In this document: positions 26,044 to 33,722 of the stretch, in pieces
Numbering within the stretch: the stretch's first letter is position 1
Layout of the letters: every line of letters starts with the position of its first letter
NCBI GenBank assembly: GCA_017472735.1
Contig: JAFUOD010000003.1
Span: 116,559-180,558, forward strand
DNA from: Oscillospiraceae bacterium
Lineage (GTDB): Bacteria > Bacillota > Clostridia > Oscillospirales > Ruminococcaceae
Direction of reading: 5' to 3'
DNA: 64,000 bases
Made by a program: the position numbers and the translations under genes
The notes under the pieces: model-generated
Told to the model about the DNA's origin: nothing
Databases searched by the model: none
The model's input: only the letters and a program-made list of their open reading frames with translations

Positions 26044-26372
26044 TGTTTTAAAGGGTAAAAGTGTTTGTATAAATCAACGAAATATTCCAAAAAACTGCTA
26101 AAAATTTTAGAACCCTTGGGGAAATATACAATGCAAGCTTTTGAAACTATTTCCATGTATACAAATTATACAAAATGCATAAAATCAGCCGAATTAGGCT
26201 GTGTTTTATGACGGAAGGTTTGCTTATGTGTTGTAGTTTATTCAAATATTGAACAGATAATGCGCTGAATTTCTTAAAAAACTTATATTATATAAAATGT
26301 GCAATTCTATCACATTGTATAAACAGATAACAGACTTTGTGAATGTTATGCAAAGTTTATAAGCCAAGAGTA

Positions 26373-26957
26373 TCAGTTTATCTCGCCCATTTCCTCGAAC
26401 GGCCAAATGCGGAATACGATTTTACCGACTACTTGTTCCTCGGCTATACAGCCCATGGCTGTGTTTCGTGAGTCAACCGAGGTTGAACGGTGGTCGCCGA
26501 TAACGAAGAAGCGTCCGTCAGGCACCTGGAAAGGAAGTTCAATATTGGTTTCGCCCAGCGCAAGTTCCTCAACATAAGGCTCGTCAAGCTTAACCTCGTT
26601 AACATAAACGGTGCCGTCTTCCTTAATGTCTACCCAGTCGCCCTGCTGGGCGATAACTCTTTTTACCAGAATCTTGTTATTGTAATAAAAGGCTATAACG
26701 TCGCCCGGCTCGAACTGGGATGTTTTGACCGAAACAATAATCTGTCCGTCCTGCAGGGTGGGAGTCATCGAACTGCCGTAAATCTGCAATACCGGCAACC
26801 ACAAGGTTGCAACCAAAACAGCAACCGCAGCAACGGTAATTAAGGTATAAAGTGTGCTTTTTAATACTGTACGGTAACGGCTTTTGTATCTGACACGCTT
26901 GAGTTCTTTTTCTATCTGCTGTGCAGATGGCCTTTCAATAGTCTTGTTCTTTTTCAT
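26373..26957 (-). CDS. lepB: Signal peptidase I
   Basis: A 194-residue type I signal peptidase. A single membrane helix (about residues 32-55) is followed by the catalytic Ser in GSSMTPTL, the Lys in ILVKRVIA and the family block IGDHRSTSVDSR. It removes signal peptides on the outer face of the membrane. ATG 26957 gives the normal short cytoplasmic N-terminus; an in-frame ATG at 27002 would overlap the upstream gene. It is preceded by the coiled-coil gene (28-bp gap) and followed by the pilus genes. Such a linked copy is common in sortase-pilus loci, where it can process the pilins, or even assist their polymerisation. Confidence 0.93.
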   Translation of the reverse strand: MKKNKTIERPSAQQIEKELKRVRYKSRYRTVLKSTLYTLITVAAVAVLVATLWLPVLQIYGSSMTPTLQDGQIIVSVKTSQFEPGDVIAFYYNNKILVKRVIAQQGDWVDIKEDGTVYVNEVKLDEPYVEELALGETNIELPFQVPDGRFFVIGDHRSTSVDSRNTAMGCIAEEQVVGKIVFRIWPFEEMGEIN

Positions 26958-26985
26958 TAAAATCCGTCCTGTGCGTGGAATCAAC

Positions 26986-27399
26986 TCAATTCTCTGAATC
27001 ACTGTTCAGCGCAAGGTCGTTATCTTTTGGCTGTTCAGTATTCAACATTGCCTCTTTTAAATATGTATCTGCCTGCTTTTTTGCTTCTTCCAGCATAAGG
27101 TCGCATTTTTGCTTGGTTTCAAGCTCAATACGGTCACACGTTTCTTCTATTTGCTGACTGCGTTTTAAAACGTTATGCAAATACTGTTCACAAGCTGCCT
27201 GCGCAGATTCAAAAACACCGTTTAGCTTTAATGCAGCTTCCGCCAAAGAGCCGACAGGTTCAATAGCGATCGAACGGTCTTCAAGCTGCTTTTGGGCTGC
27301 TGCAAGCTGCTCACGCAGTTCGTCATTCTCTTTCGCGAGGTTCAGAAGCATTTCAAGCAAGTCTGCACGACGCAATTTCTTAAGTTGTTTTTCAGTCAC
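26986..27399 (-). CDS. Coiled-coil protein upstream of signal peptidase, unknown function
   Basis: A 137-residue, strongly charged protein predicted to be mostly coiled coil (about residues 12-120, with regular Leu/Ala spacing and many Glu/Lys). It has no signal peptide or membrane segment and therefore should be cytoplasmic. The start is GTG 27399 with AAGGAG seven bases upstream. It probably forms a transcription unit with the signal peptidase gene. Similar short coiled-coil proteins, with DivIVA- or SPase-associated features, occur next to pilus genes in clostridia, so a scaffold for locating the secretion or assembly site is possible. This is context-based inference only. Confidence 0.7.
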   Translation of the reverse strand: MTEKQLKKLRRADLLEMLLNLAKENDELREQLAAAQKQLEDRSIAIEPVGSLAEAALKLNGVFESAQAACEQYLHNVLKRSQQIEETCDRIELETKQKCDLMLEEAKKQADTYLKEAMLNTEQPKDNDLALNSDSEN

Positions 27400-27933
27400 G
27401 CAAATGCTCCTTACCGATTCATTAATCCATCATCATTTTTGGAATATTTGAAATCAAAACAGTGAAACCGAGGACAAAATGTGCTATAAAAGGGATACAA
27501 GTAACAGACCTGCCACAATTGTCCATTATTTCTGACATTAAACAGTATACCACTGAAATGATTATTAGTCAATATGCATAAAGGAAAAAATGTTGCGCTA
27601 AAGCATTTATTCATGGGCATTTGCTCACCTTTTCAATAGTTGATAAATCAACATCTTGCGGATGACTTTTGGTTAAAGTAATTATAAAAAATCAATCTTT
27701 GCCGTAATGAGCTTAAAGCAAGTAAAATTAGCCTTTAGTTAGATTACTGATAAAAACTGAACTGCAATGAAATTGCTTTACGTCAATAATTCAATATCGT
27801 TTATTCGGGTCTTTAACGGTTTTTGTCAAACCGAGAAAGAAAAATACATGGTTTTTGAAAATTTTTATTGAAATTTTACTGTAACGCCGATATAATATAA
27901 TACACTATATTTTATTTCGGAGGATGGAATGAA
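27400..27933. other. Intergenic region between pilus locus and GH43 lipoprotein
   Basis: This AT-rich stretch shows no convincing gene. It contains the divergent promoters; only the rightward one is clear (27868-27896). Confidence 0.5.
27868..27896 (+). promoter_or_regulatory. Promoter of the GH43 lipoprotein gene
   Basis: TTGAAA (27868-27873), 17-bp spacer, TATAAT (27891-27896). GGAGG lies before the ATG at 27934. Confidence 0.75.
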
Positions 27934-29607
27934 ATGAGCAAAAGGATTCTGGCAATAATTTTAGCCGCCGTTACGTCGATAACTGTATTAACGGCATGTG
28001 CAGATAACGGAGGTAATAACAGAGTGGCAGTAGTAGATTATAACAACACATATCAGGGTAATCCTTTTCTCCCTCTTTGGGAATATATACCCGACGGTGA
28101 GCCTTATGTTTTTGAGGACCCTGACAATCCTGGAAAATACCGTGTTTATATTTATGGCTCGCATGATATTCTTAAAACAGAATACTGCGGAAAAGATCTG
28201 GTCGTATGGTCGGCACCCGTTGAGGACCTCTCGGCGTGGAGAAACGACGGCGTTATTTTTGAGTGCTTTGTAGACGGAAAGGCTGACACTCTTTATGCTC
28301 CCGATATTGCGCTGGTTGAGGATAAAGACACAGGCGAAAAAACATATTACCTTTATCCTAACAATCAGGGTTGGGGCAGAAACACCATGGTGTGCAAATC
28401 CTCAAGACCTGACGGACCTTTTGAGGTCATCAACTGGATCGGTGAAAGCAAAACTCAGACCGCAGGCGTTTTGGGATTTGACCCTGCCGTTTATGTTGAT
28501 GACAACGGTGAGGTTTATGGCTACTGGGGCTTCCAAAGCTCGTGGTGGGGCAAGCTTAGCAGTTTTAATATGTCGGAGCTTGATTTCGGCGAAACAAGCC
28601 ACAAAAACATTCCCAGTTATGACCAGATGATGGCTGAGGACTATAATCCCGAAGAATACAACATTTATCAGGATAAAAACACAAAAAAATGGGGCTTCTT
28701 TGAGGCTTCCTCTATACGCAAGGTTGGTAATAAGTATGTATTCATATACAGCCGTAACGGTTTGCATGAAGAGCCTACCGGCAAAAACTACAGCCAGCTT
28801 GCTTATGGCTACAGCGACAGTCCCGAAGGTCCATGGAAGTGGGGCGGAATTATTGTTGATGCCGCAGGTGAAGTTATTCCCAACGGCGACGGCGGTTATT
28901 ACAGAACATTTAACGGCGGCAACACCCACGGAAGCATCTGCGAAATTAACGGTCAGTGGTATGTTTTCTACCACAGAAATCTTCACACATATGCACGCCA
29001 GTCTATGGTTGAACCTATTGAGATCGAATGGGATGAAAAGCCTGTTTCGGAAGGCGGCAAGGTAAAGATTTCAACAGCAGAAGTAACCTCGAACGGATTT
29101 TACATAAACGGCCTTAATCCTTATGTTAAGCATTCGGCAGGCAATGTTTGCTATCTTACAGGCGGCTCAAGCATAGTTCCCGCATATACCGAGGATACCA
29201 CTACCCTGCCTATTACCGACTTAAGAAGAGACTCGATTGCCGGCTTTAAGTATTTTAATTTTGATATTGAATCTTCCGGCGGCTCGACAAGCCTTGAAGT
29301 CGAGGTTGTTCCCAAGGGCGTTAACGGACGAATTGATGTTTATCTGCGTCCGATGTCAGCAGTTAACACGCCAAGTGAAAAGACCGACGGCGTTGTGACC
29401 TCGGTTGGTAAGGGCAGCTATATCATCGGTTCGTTCGAGCTGACCGAAGATATGCCGCAGGAGCTTACAACGCTTAGAATTGAAACTCCTGAGATTGATA
29501 AAGTTAACGGACAATGGGGTATATTCTTTGTGTTTGAAAGCAAGAGAAGCTATCCTATATGCGACTTCTATACGATGCAGTTTGTTGACAGCAATGAAGC
29601 AAGCTGA
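27934..29607 (+). CDS. Secreted GH43 glycosidase lipoprotein
   Basis: A 557-residue lipoprotein. The signal peptide ends in the lipobox LTAC (Cys22), so the enzyme is tethered to the outer face of the membrane. The GH43 propeller carries Asp54 in YIPDGEP, the FDPAVY Asp and the FFEASSIRK Glu, the same three blocks as the cytoplasmic GH43 at 9138, and the two are paralogues. A beta-sandwich C-terminal domain (about residues 430-557, CBM6-like) ends the protein. It probably trims arabinose or xylose from polysaccharide outside the cell, while the 9138 enzyme works on imported fragments. It is monocistronic with its own promoter and terminator. Confidence 0.9.
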   Translation: MSKRILAIILAAVTSITVLTACADNGGNNRVAVVDYNNTYQGNPFLPLWEYIPDGEPYVFEDPDNPGKYRVYIYGSHDILKTEYCGKDLVVWSAPVEDLSAWRNDGVIFECFVDGKADTLYAPDIALVEDKDTGEKTYYLYPNNQGWGRNTMVCKSSRPDGPFEVINWIGESKTQTAGVLGFDPAVYVDDNGEVYGYWGFQSSWWGKLSSFNMSELDFGETSHKNIPSYDQMMAEDYNPEEYNIYQDKNTKKWGFFEASSIRKVGNKYVFIYSRNGLHEEPTGKNYSQLAYGYSDSPEGPWKWGGIIVDAAGEVIPNGDGGYYRTFNGGNTHGSICEINGQWYVFYHRNLHTYARQSMVEPIEIEWDEKPVSEGGKVKISTAEVTSNGFYINGLNPYVKHSAGNVCYLTGGSSIVPAYTEDTTTLPITDLRRDSIAGFKYFNFDIESSGGSTSLEVEVVPKGVNGRIDVYLRPMSAVNTPSEKTDGVVTSVGKGSYIIGSFELTEDMPQELTTLRIETPEIDKVNGQWGIFFVFESKRSYPICDFYTMQFVDSNEAS

Positions 29608-29615
29608 CATACAAC

Positions 29616-29648
29616 AAAAAATTCCACCTGTTTCAGGTGGAATTTTTT
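29616..29648 (+). terminator. Terminator of the GH43 lipoprotein gene
   Basis: AAATTCCACCTG (ending 29630) pairs with CAGGTGGAATTT (from 29634) over a TTT loop, followed by T residues. Confidence 0.9.
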
Positions 29649-29789
29649 ATCTTTTAAGTGTTTTGCTGTGGTTAAGATAAGCGAGGCGTGAAGCTTCGCC
29701 TGCCCAAAAGGCAGAGTGGAGCTTCGTGCCGAGCTGTGAAGCAGTGCGAAAAAATGAAGCAAGCCATTAGTCGCTTCAACATTAAATGC

Positions 29790-30866
29790 TTATTTTAAAA
29801 CTATTGCTTTTTGTTGAGCTTGCAGGCAAAGCTCAGCAGCTTTGAATGCATGTGCCTGTGTCATGGCGTTTTCGGTGCGGTTAAGGCAGTCAAGAATCAG
29901 CTTGCCAAAGAACGGGAAGCCCGTTACGCCGCTTGCGTTGAAGTATTGCTCGCCTTTTTTGTTAACAAGAAAAACGTGATCGCCGTCAACCTTTTCGGAG
30001 CCGATGTTAATGTATTTGCGAATTTCGATATAACCCTCGGTTCCCAAAATAAAGGTTCTGCCGTCGCCCCACGTACGAAGTCCGTCGGGATTGAACCAGT
30101 CAACTCGGAAATAGTTGGCGGTTCCGTTTTTTCCTGTTATTGTGCAGTCACCGAAATCTTCAAGCTCGGGGTAATCGGGATGAGCATAGTTTGCAATTCT
30201 TGCCGACTGAACAGTTGCATCCTCTTCTCCTGCGAAGTGTAAATACTGCTCGATCTGGTGACTGCCGATATCGCACAGGATACCGCCGTATTTTTCTCTT
30301 TCAAAGAACCATGCAGGGCGGCTGGGAGCATTCAATCGGTGAGGGCCAAAGCCTGTTACACTTATAACCTTGCCTATCTCTCCCTGATCGATCATATATC
30401 CTGCCAAAATTGCGCCCTCTACATGAAGTCTTTCTGAGTAGTATACCATATACTTGCGGGCGGTTTCTTTAACCATAGCCTTTGCGCTGTTAAGCTGTTC
30501 CATTGTGGTAAAGGGTGCTTTGTCGGTAAAGTAGTCCTTGCCTGCCGACATTGCGCGCAAGCCCAAAGCACAGCGTTCGCTTGTTATGGCGGCACCTGCA
30601 ATAAGATTAGTTTCGGTGTCAGCCAAAGCTTCTTCCTCGCTTGCGGCGGGTCTTGCCTGAGGGTAAGCTTTTATGAAAGCTTCAACCTTTTTGGGGTCGG
30701 GGTCGTAAACATATTTTAAAGTTGCGCCTGCCTCTAAAAGACCGTTTGTCATGCCATAAATATGACCGTGATCGAGCCTTACGGCAGAAAAGACGAATTC
30801 ACCGGGTTTAACCACGGGTTGGGGCTTGCCCTGAGGGGCATAGTTCATTCCGTCTGATTTGTTCAT
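29790..30866 (-). CDS. Gfo/Idh/MocA-family oxidoreductase
   Basis: A 358-residue NAD(P)-dependent dehydrogenase of the Gfo/Idh/MocA family. The protein starts later than usual in the Rossmann fold (FVFSAVRLDHGHIYG instead of a plain GxGxxG), yet the conserved cofactor-binding Lys region FTDKAPFTT (the EKP-type motif, here DKA) and the C-terminal substrate block SHQIEQYLHFAG with a catalytic-type His are present. Family members oxidise or reduce sugars and sugar derivatives. It lies 15 bp behind a second oxidoreductase of the same family (30882), so both probably act in one pathway for a sugar released by the neighbouring enzymes. The exact reaction is unknown. Confidence 0.85.
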   Translation of the reverse strand: MNKSDGMNYAPQGKPQPVVKPGEFVFSAVRLDHGHIYGMTNGLLEAGATLKYVYDPDPKKVEAFIKAYPQARPAASEEEALADTETNLIAGAAITSERCALGLRAMSAGKDYFTDKAPFTTMEQLNSAKAMVKETARKYMVYYSERLHVEGAILAGYMIDQGEIGKVISVTGFGPHRLNAPSRPAWFFEREKYGGILCDIGSHQIEQYLHFAGEEDATVQSARIANYAHPDYPELEDFGDCTITGKNGTANYFRVDWFNPDGLRTWGDGRTFILGTEGYIEIRKYINIGSEKVDGDHVFLVNKKGEQYFNASGVTGFPFFGKLILDCLNRTENAMTQAHAFKAAELCLQAQQKAIVLK

Positions 30867-30881
30867 ATATGCATACCTCTC

Positions 30882-32033
30882 TTACTTTTTATAATTACTG
30901 CCAAGGGTGATCTCACCGTTAAGCTCTATAACCGAAGCGGACTTTTCATAAAAATGAGGGACGTTTTTCATAATCCCCTCGACAGTGTAGAACGGGTGGG
31001 ATTTGTCAAGCGGCAGGTCAATTGTCTGATTGGTTGCGCCTGAAGCATAAATTGCGGTTATAAGCTCGATAGTGCGCCTTCCGTCTTCGCCGCCGATTGA
31101 GGGGTCGGTATCGTTTTCGATGGCAAAGAGCATATCGGAAAGCTGTGCGATATGGCCCTCGTAAGGAAGCTCGGGCAGAGAATCTACATAATTTGAAATC
31201 TCAGCTTCAAGCTCTTTATTAACTACAGGGAAGCCGTTAGGCATTGCAGTCGATGCATGACAGTCAAAGGGCGCAGAGATTTTTGCTTTGTCGCACTGAA
31301 AAACGACCTTCTGCTCTTCTCCGTGATGGACAACAGAGGCGGTTATTTGTGCTAAAGCGTTAGGGTACTTAAGAATCGAAACGGATAAATCCTCTACCTC
31401 GGCGTTATCGTGTGCGGTGTTAGCCAAAACACTTGTTACCTTGTCGGGAAGTCCCATCATCCAGCAAAGCATATCGATATGATGAACAGCGTGATTAAGG
31501 GTGCAGCCGCCGCCTTCTTTCTCCCATGTTCCGCGCCACCAAAGATCATAATAACTGTGTCCGCGCCACCAAAGTGAATCGACCTGTGCGTGTCTTATCT
31601 CGCCTGCCAAGCCGCTTTCAAGAAGCTTTTTCAAATCTCTTATAGGCTTGCGGAAACGGTTTTGCGCAATGATCGAAAGCTTTTTGCCGCTTTCATCTCT
31701 TGCCTTAAGCATGGCATCACATTCTTCAAGCGATGCTGCCATGGGCTTTTCGCAAACAACGTTTTTGCCCGATTTAAGGCAGTTTATGCTTATTGACGCA
31801 TGAACATAAGGCGGTGTGCAAACGTCAACAAGGTCGATATCGTTGCGGTCAAGAATATCTAAGTGATCCTCGTAAACATCGCAGGTGATACCGAACTCAT
31901 CCATAAAACGCTTTGCTTTTCCGGGTACGATATCCACCAACGCAACGACCTCGCATCTGTGAGAAAGCTTTTTGTAGGCATCCATGTGGGCATGCGCAAT
32001 GCTTCCTGTTCCGACAATCGCTACTCTAATCAT
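30882..32033 (-). CDS. Gfo/Idh/MocA-family oxidoreductase, first of pair
   Basis: A 383-residue dehydrogenase with the full Rossmann motif VGTGSIAHAH (residues 6-15), the EKP motif in VCEKPMAAS and a substrate-side histidine block GGCTLNHAVHHIDM. It differs clearly from the next gene and probably handles a different step. ATG 32033 follows AAGGACGTG and starts directly at the nucleotide-binding strand; an upstream in-frame ATG would add 18 unrelated residues. The pair lies between a GH43 lipoprotein and a lipoprotein esterase, which suggests metabolism of a plant-derived sugar or sugar acid. Confidence 0.88.
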   Translation of the reverse strand: MIRVAIVGTGSIAHAHMDAYKKLSHRCEVVALVDIVPGKAKRFMDEFGITCDVYEDHLDILDRNDIDLVDVCTPPYVHASISINCLKSGKNVVCEKPMAASLEECDAMLKARDESGKKLSIIAQNRFRKPIRDLKKLLESGLAGEIRHAQVDSLWWRGHSYYDLWWRGTWEKEGGGCTLNHAVHHIDMLCWMMGLPDKVTSVLANTAHDNAEVEDLSVSILKYPNALAQITASVVHHGEEQKVVFQCDKAKISAPFDCHASTAMPNGFPVVNKELEAEISNYVDSLPELPYEGHIAQLSDMLFAIENDTDPSIGGEDGRRTIELITAIYASGATNQTIDLPLDKSHPFYTVEGIMKNVPHFYEKSASVIELNGEITLGSNYKK

Positions 32034-32173
32034 AAATATCACGTCCTTGATTAAATGTATAATATTTTTATCAGTATATCTTAGCACAATTCGAGTGTCA
32101 ATTGTAAAACAGCAATTGTTTATTGCGCAAAATCGGATAGGGAGATTTTAAAATATTTTTTATTAAACTTTTC

Positions 32174-32201
32174 TTGCAAATTGCTATAAAAATGATATAA
32201 T
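32174..32201 (+). promoter_or_regulatory. Promoter of the esterase gene
   Basis: TTGCAA (32174-32179), 16-bp spacer, TATAAT (32196-32201), giving a leader of about 115 nt. Confidence 0.6.
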
Positions 32202-32242
32202 GATATTATGTTTTTGGATTTTAGCAAATCTGAAAAACTGTA

Positions 32243-32292
32243 TAAGTAATGAAACATTCGGCAATTTTGCCGAGGTTTATTCATATTACTTA
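32243..32292 (+). other. Two-level stem-loop in the esterase 5-prime leader
   Basis: Outer arms TAAGTAAT (32243-32250) and ATTACTTA (32285-32292) are perfectly complementary. Inside them AAAC pairs with GTTT, and CGGCAA (32259-32264) pairs with TTGCCG (32267-32272). The structure ends 20 bp before the AGGAGG site. Confidence 0.6.
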
Positions 32293-32322
32293 AGAACACT
32301 ATTGTTTTAGGAGGCTATTTAA

Positions 32323-33294
32323 TTGAAAAAAGGACTTATTTTTTTAATTGCCGCTGTACTTGCATTTTCATCTTTGGTATTGGTAGGCTGCAGTAACAAC
32401 GGTGATGTACCTGCAAACAACGATGTTTCGAACGAGGACACACCAAAAACACCTGAAAGGACACTTGATTTGATGAAAGACTTTACGCCCGAAATCACCT
32501 GCCCCAGTGTATATCAAGTTCAGAAGCTTGATGTTACATATGGCGAAATGATTAAAACCAAGTATTATTCGACAACATGTGAGAAGGACAGAAACGTTAT
32601 TGTTTTGCTTCCTGCAGACTATGACGAGAAAAAGGAATACCCTGTGATGTATGTTCTTCACGGAATCTTCGGAGATGAGACCTCGATGATCGGCGACGGC
32701 AACAGCGGTATGCGTATTTTGCTTGGCAATCTTATGCATGAAGGTCTTGCCGAGGATATGATCGTTGTATTCCCCTATATGTATGCAAGCAAGACACAGG
32801 ATGTTTGCACAGCTATTGACATTGCAAACGTTGAGGCTTATGATAACTTTGTAAACGACCTTGTTACAGACCTTATGCCTTTTATGAAGGAGAATTATTC
32901 TGTTGCCGAGGGTAAAGAAAACACCGCTATCATTGGCTTCTCGATGGGCGGCAGAGAATCGCTTGCGATCGGACTTCAGCAGCCCGACTTGTTTGGTTAT
33001 GTCGGTGCTATTGCACCTGCACCCGGCCTCACCCCCGGCAAAGACTGGGCAATGGAACACCCCGGACAGTTTGAGGAAGATGAGCTTTTGTATGAAGAAG
33101 GCCACACGCCTTACTTCCTTATGGTTTGCAGCGGCGATAAAGACGGCACCGTAGGCACCTTCCCCAAGAGCTATCATGAGATTTTCACAAGAAACGAAGT
33201 TGAGCACGTTTGGTATGAGATCCCCGGTTCAGACCACGGCGAGCCTGCGATCAGCAGTGGTATTTATAACTTCTGCATAACTATTTTTAAGTGA
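32323..33294 (+). CDS. Lipoprotein esterase (CE1 / esterase D-like alpha/beta hydrolase)
   Basis: A 323-residue alpha/beta hydrolase carried as a lipoprotein (lipobox VGC at about residue 23). Start is TTG at 32323 with AGGAGG eight to nine bases upstream. The catalytic Ser is in GFSMGGR, the oxyanion side in VLHGIFGDE, and the His in GSDHGEP; the acid is likely the Asp in SGDKDG. This is the pattern of acetyl-xylan and feruloyl esterases of family CE1 and of the putative esterase family around EstD. It probably removes acetyl or feruloyl groups from xylan at the cell surface, together with the nearby GH43 lipoprotein. Confidence 0.88.
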   Translation: MKKGLIFLIAAVLAFSSLVLVGCSNNGDVPANNDVSNEDTPKTPERTLDLMKDFTPEITCPSVYQVQKLDVTYGEMIKTKYYSTTCEKDRNVIVLLPADYDEKKEYPVMYVLHGIFGDETSMIGDGNSGMRILLGNLMHEGLAEDMIVVFPYMYASKTQDVCTAIDIANVEAYDNFVNDLVTDLMPFMKENYSVAEGKENTAIIGFSMGGRESLAIGLQQPDLFGYVGAIAPAPGLTPGKDWAMEHPGQFEEDELLYEEGHTPYFLMVCSGDKDGTVGTFPKSYHEIFTRNEVEHVWYEIPGSDHGEPAISSGIYNFCITIFK

Positions 33295-33298
33295 TAAT

Positions 33299-33322
33299 AA
33301 AAGCACCCAAGAGGGTGCTTTT
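33299..33322 (+). terminator. Terminator of the esterase gene
   Basis: AAAAGCACCC (33299-33308) and GGGTGCTTTT (33313-33322) with a 4-nt loop. Confidence 0.9.
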
Positions 33323-33364
33323 ATTTACTGTGTATCTATCTCCACAACATGAAAAGGCTGCAAA

Positions 33365-33420
33365 GCGCAAAGCGTAGAGAATTCTTCGCATTCTCGGTCT
33401 TGCGTCGGTGAATCGGATAA
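33365..33420. repeat. Dispersed hairpin repeat, copy 1
   Basis: The segment shares GCGCAAA at its left end and TGCGTCGGT-AATCGGATAA at its right end with two copies near tRNA-Pro (44112-44167, 44258-44313). The middle is a hairpin of different sequence (GAGAAT and ATTCTC) in the same place. Confidence 0.65.
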
Positions 33421-33627
33421 TCAAAGCCATCGGTGAAGCTGATGGTTTGCTCTGCCCCCGAAAGGAGCTGTTACCGACTTAGCCCTTAGAAGGGGCACTG
33501 AATTTATACACACGCACTGCAACTCGTGAACGGGTCTTAGGTATAGTTGCGAAAACTTTAAGCGGAGTTTTACTCTAACCGAGCTTGCGTAAAGCTCGCA
33601 CAAATTCTTTTAGCCCCGCTCTTTTTC

Positions 33628-33656
33628 TTCCCTCGGCATAACCGAGGGAATTTTTT
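33628..33656 (+). terminator. Orphan intrinsic terminator
   Basis: TTCCCTCGG (33628-33636) and CCGAGGGAA (33642-33650) are followed by six T on the plus strand. No plus-strand gene precedes it within 300 bp. Confidence 0.7.
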
Positions 33657-33722
33657 CACCTAAAGGCATTGAACAGAGTACCCGGAAATTCCGTGAGCGT
33701 AATCTCCGCAGGATCGCCTCAC

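Larger units (their letters stand above)
25816..26372 (-). other. AT-rich leader and intergenic region of the pilus operon
   Basis: No gene is visible in these 557 bp. On the minus strand it holds a promoter candidate (26043-26015), a leader of about 190 nt with a terminator-like hairpin (25949-25902), and a strong purine-rich ribosome binding site just before the adhesin ATG. A small hairpin, CAGCC and GGCTG, lies at 26188-26203. No clear terminator was found directly behind the signal peptidase gene. Confidence 0.6.
33323..33722. other. Non-coding stretch with repeat copy and orphan terminator
   Basis: These 400 bp lack a convincing gene. They hold one copy of the hairpin repeat (33365-33420) and a strong plus-strand terminator (33628-33656) with no gene in front of it. 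Confidence 0.55.

Noticed and set aside
26188-26225. GCAAACC-like sequence on the minus strand ahead of the adhesin, as in a c-di-GMP-I riboswitch
   Set aside because: The second conserved block (ACGCAAAGC) and the two-helix layout are missing, so there is no support beyond seven bases.
27411-27620. 69-codon frame upstream of the coiled-coil gene
   Set aside because: It is unlike any protein, lacks a ribosome site and overlaps the expected promoter region.
29649-29789. Imperfect hairpins between the GH43 lipoprotein and the oxidoreductases
   Set aside because: AGGCG/CGCCT and GCCT-type stems are weak and no repeat copy elsewhere in the window supports an element.
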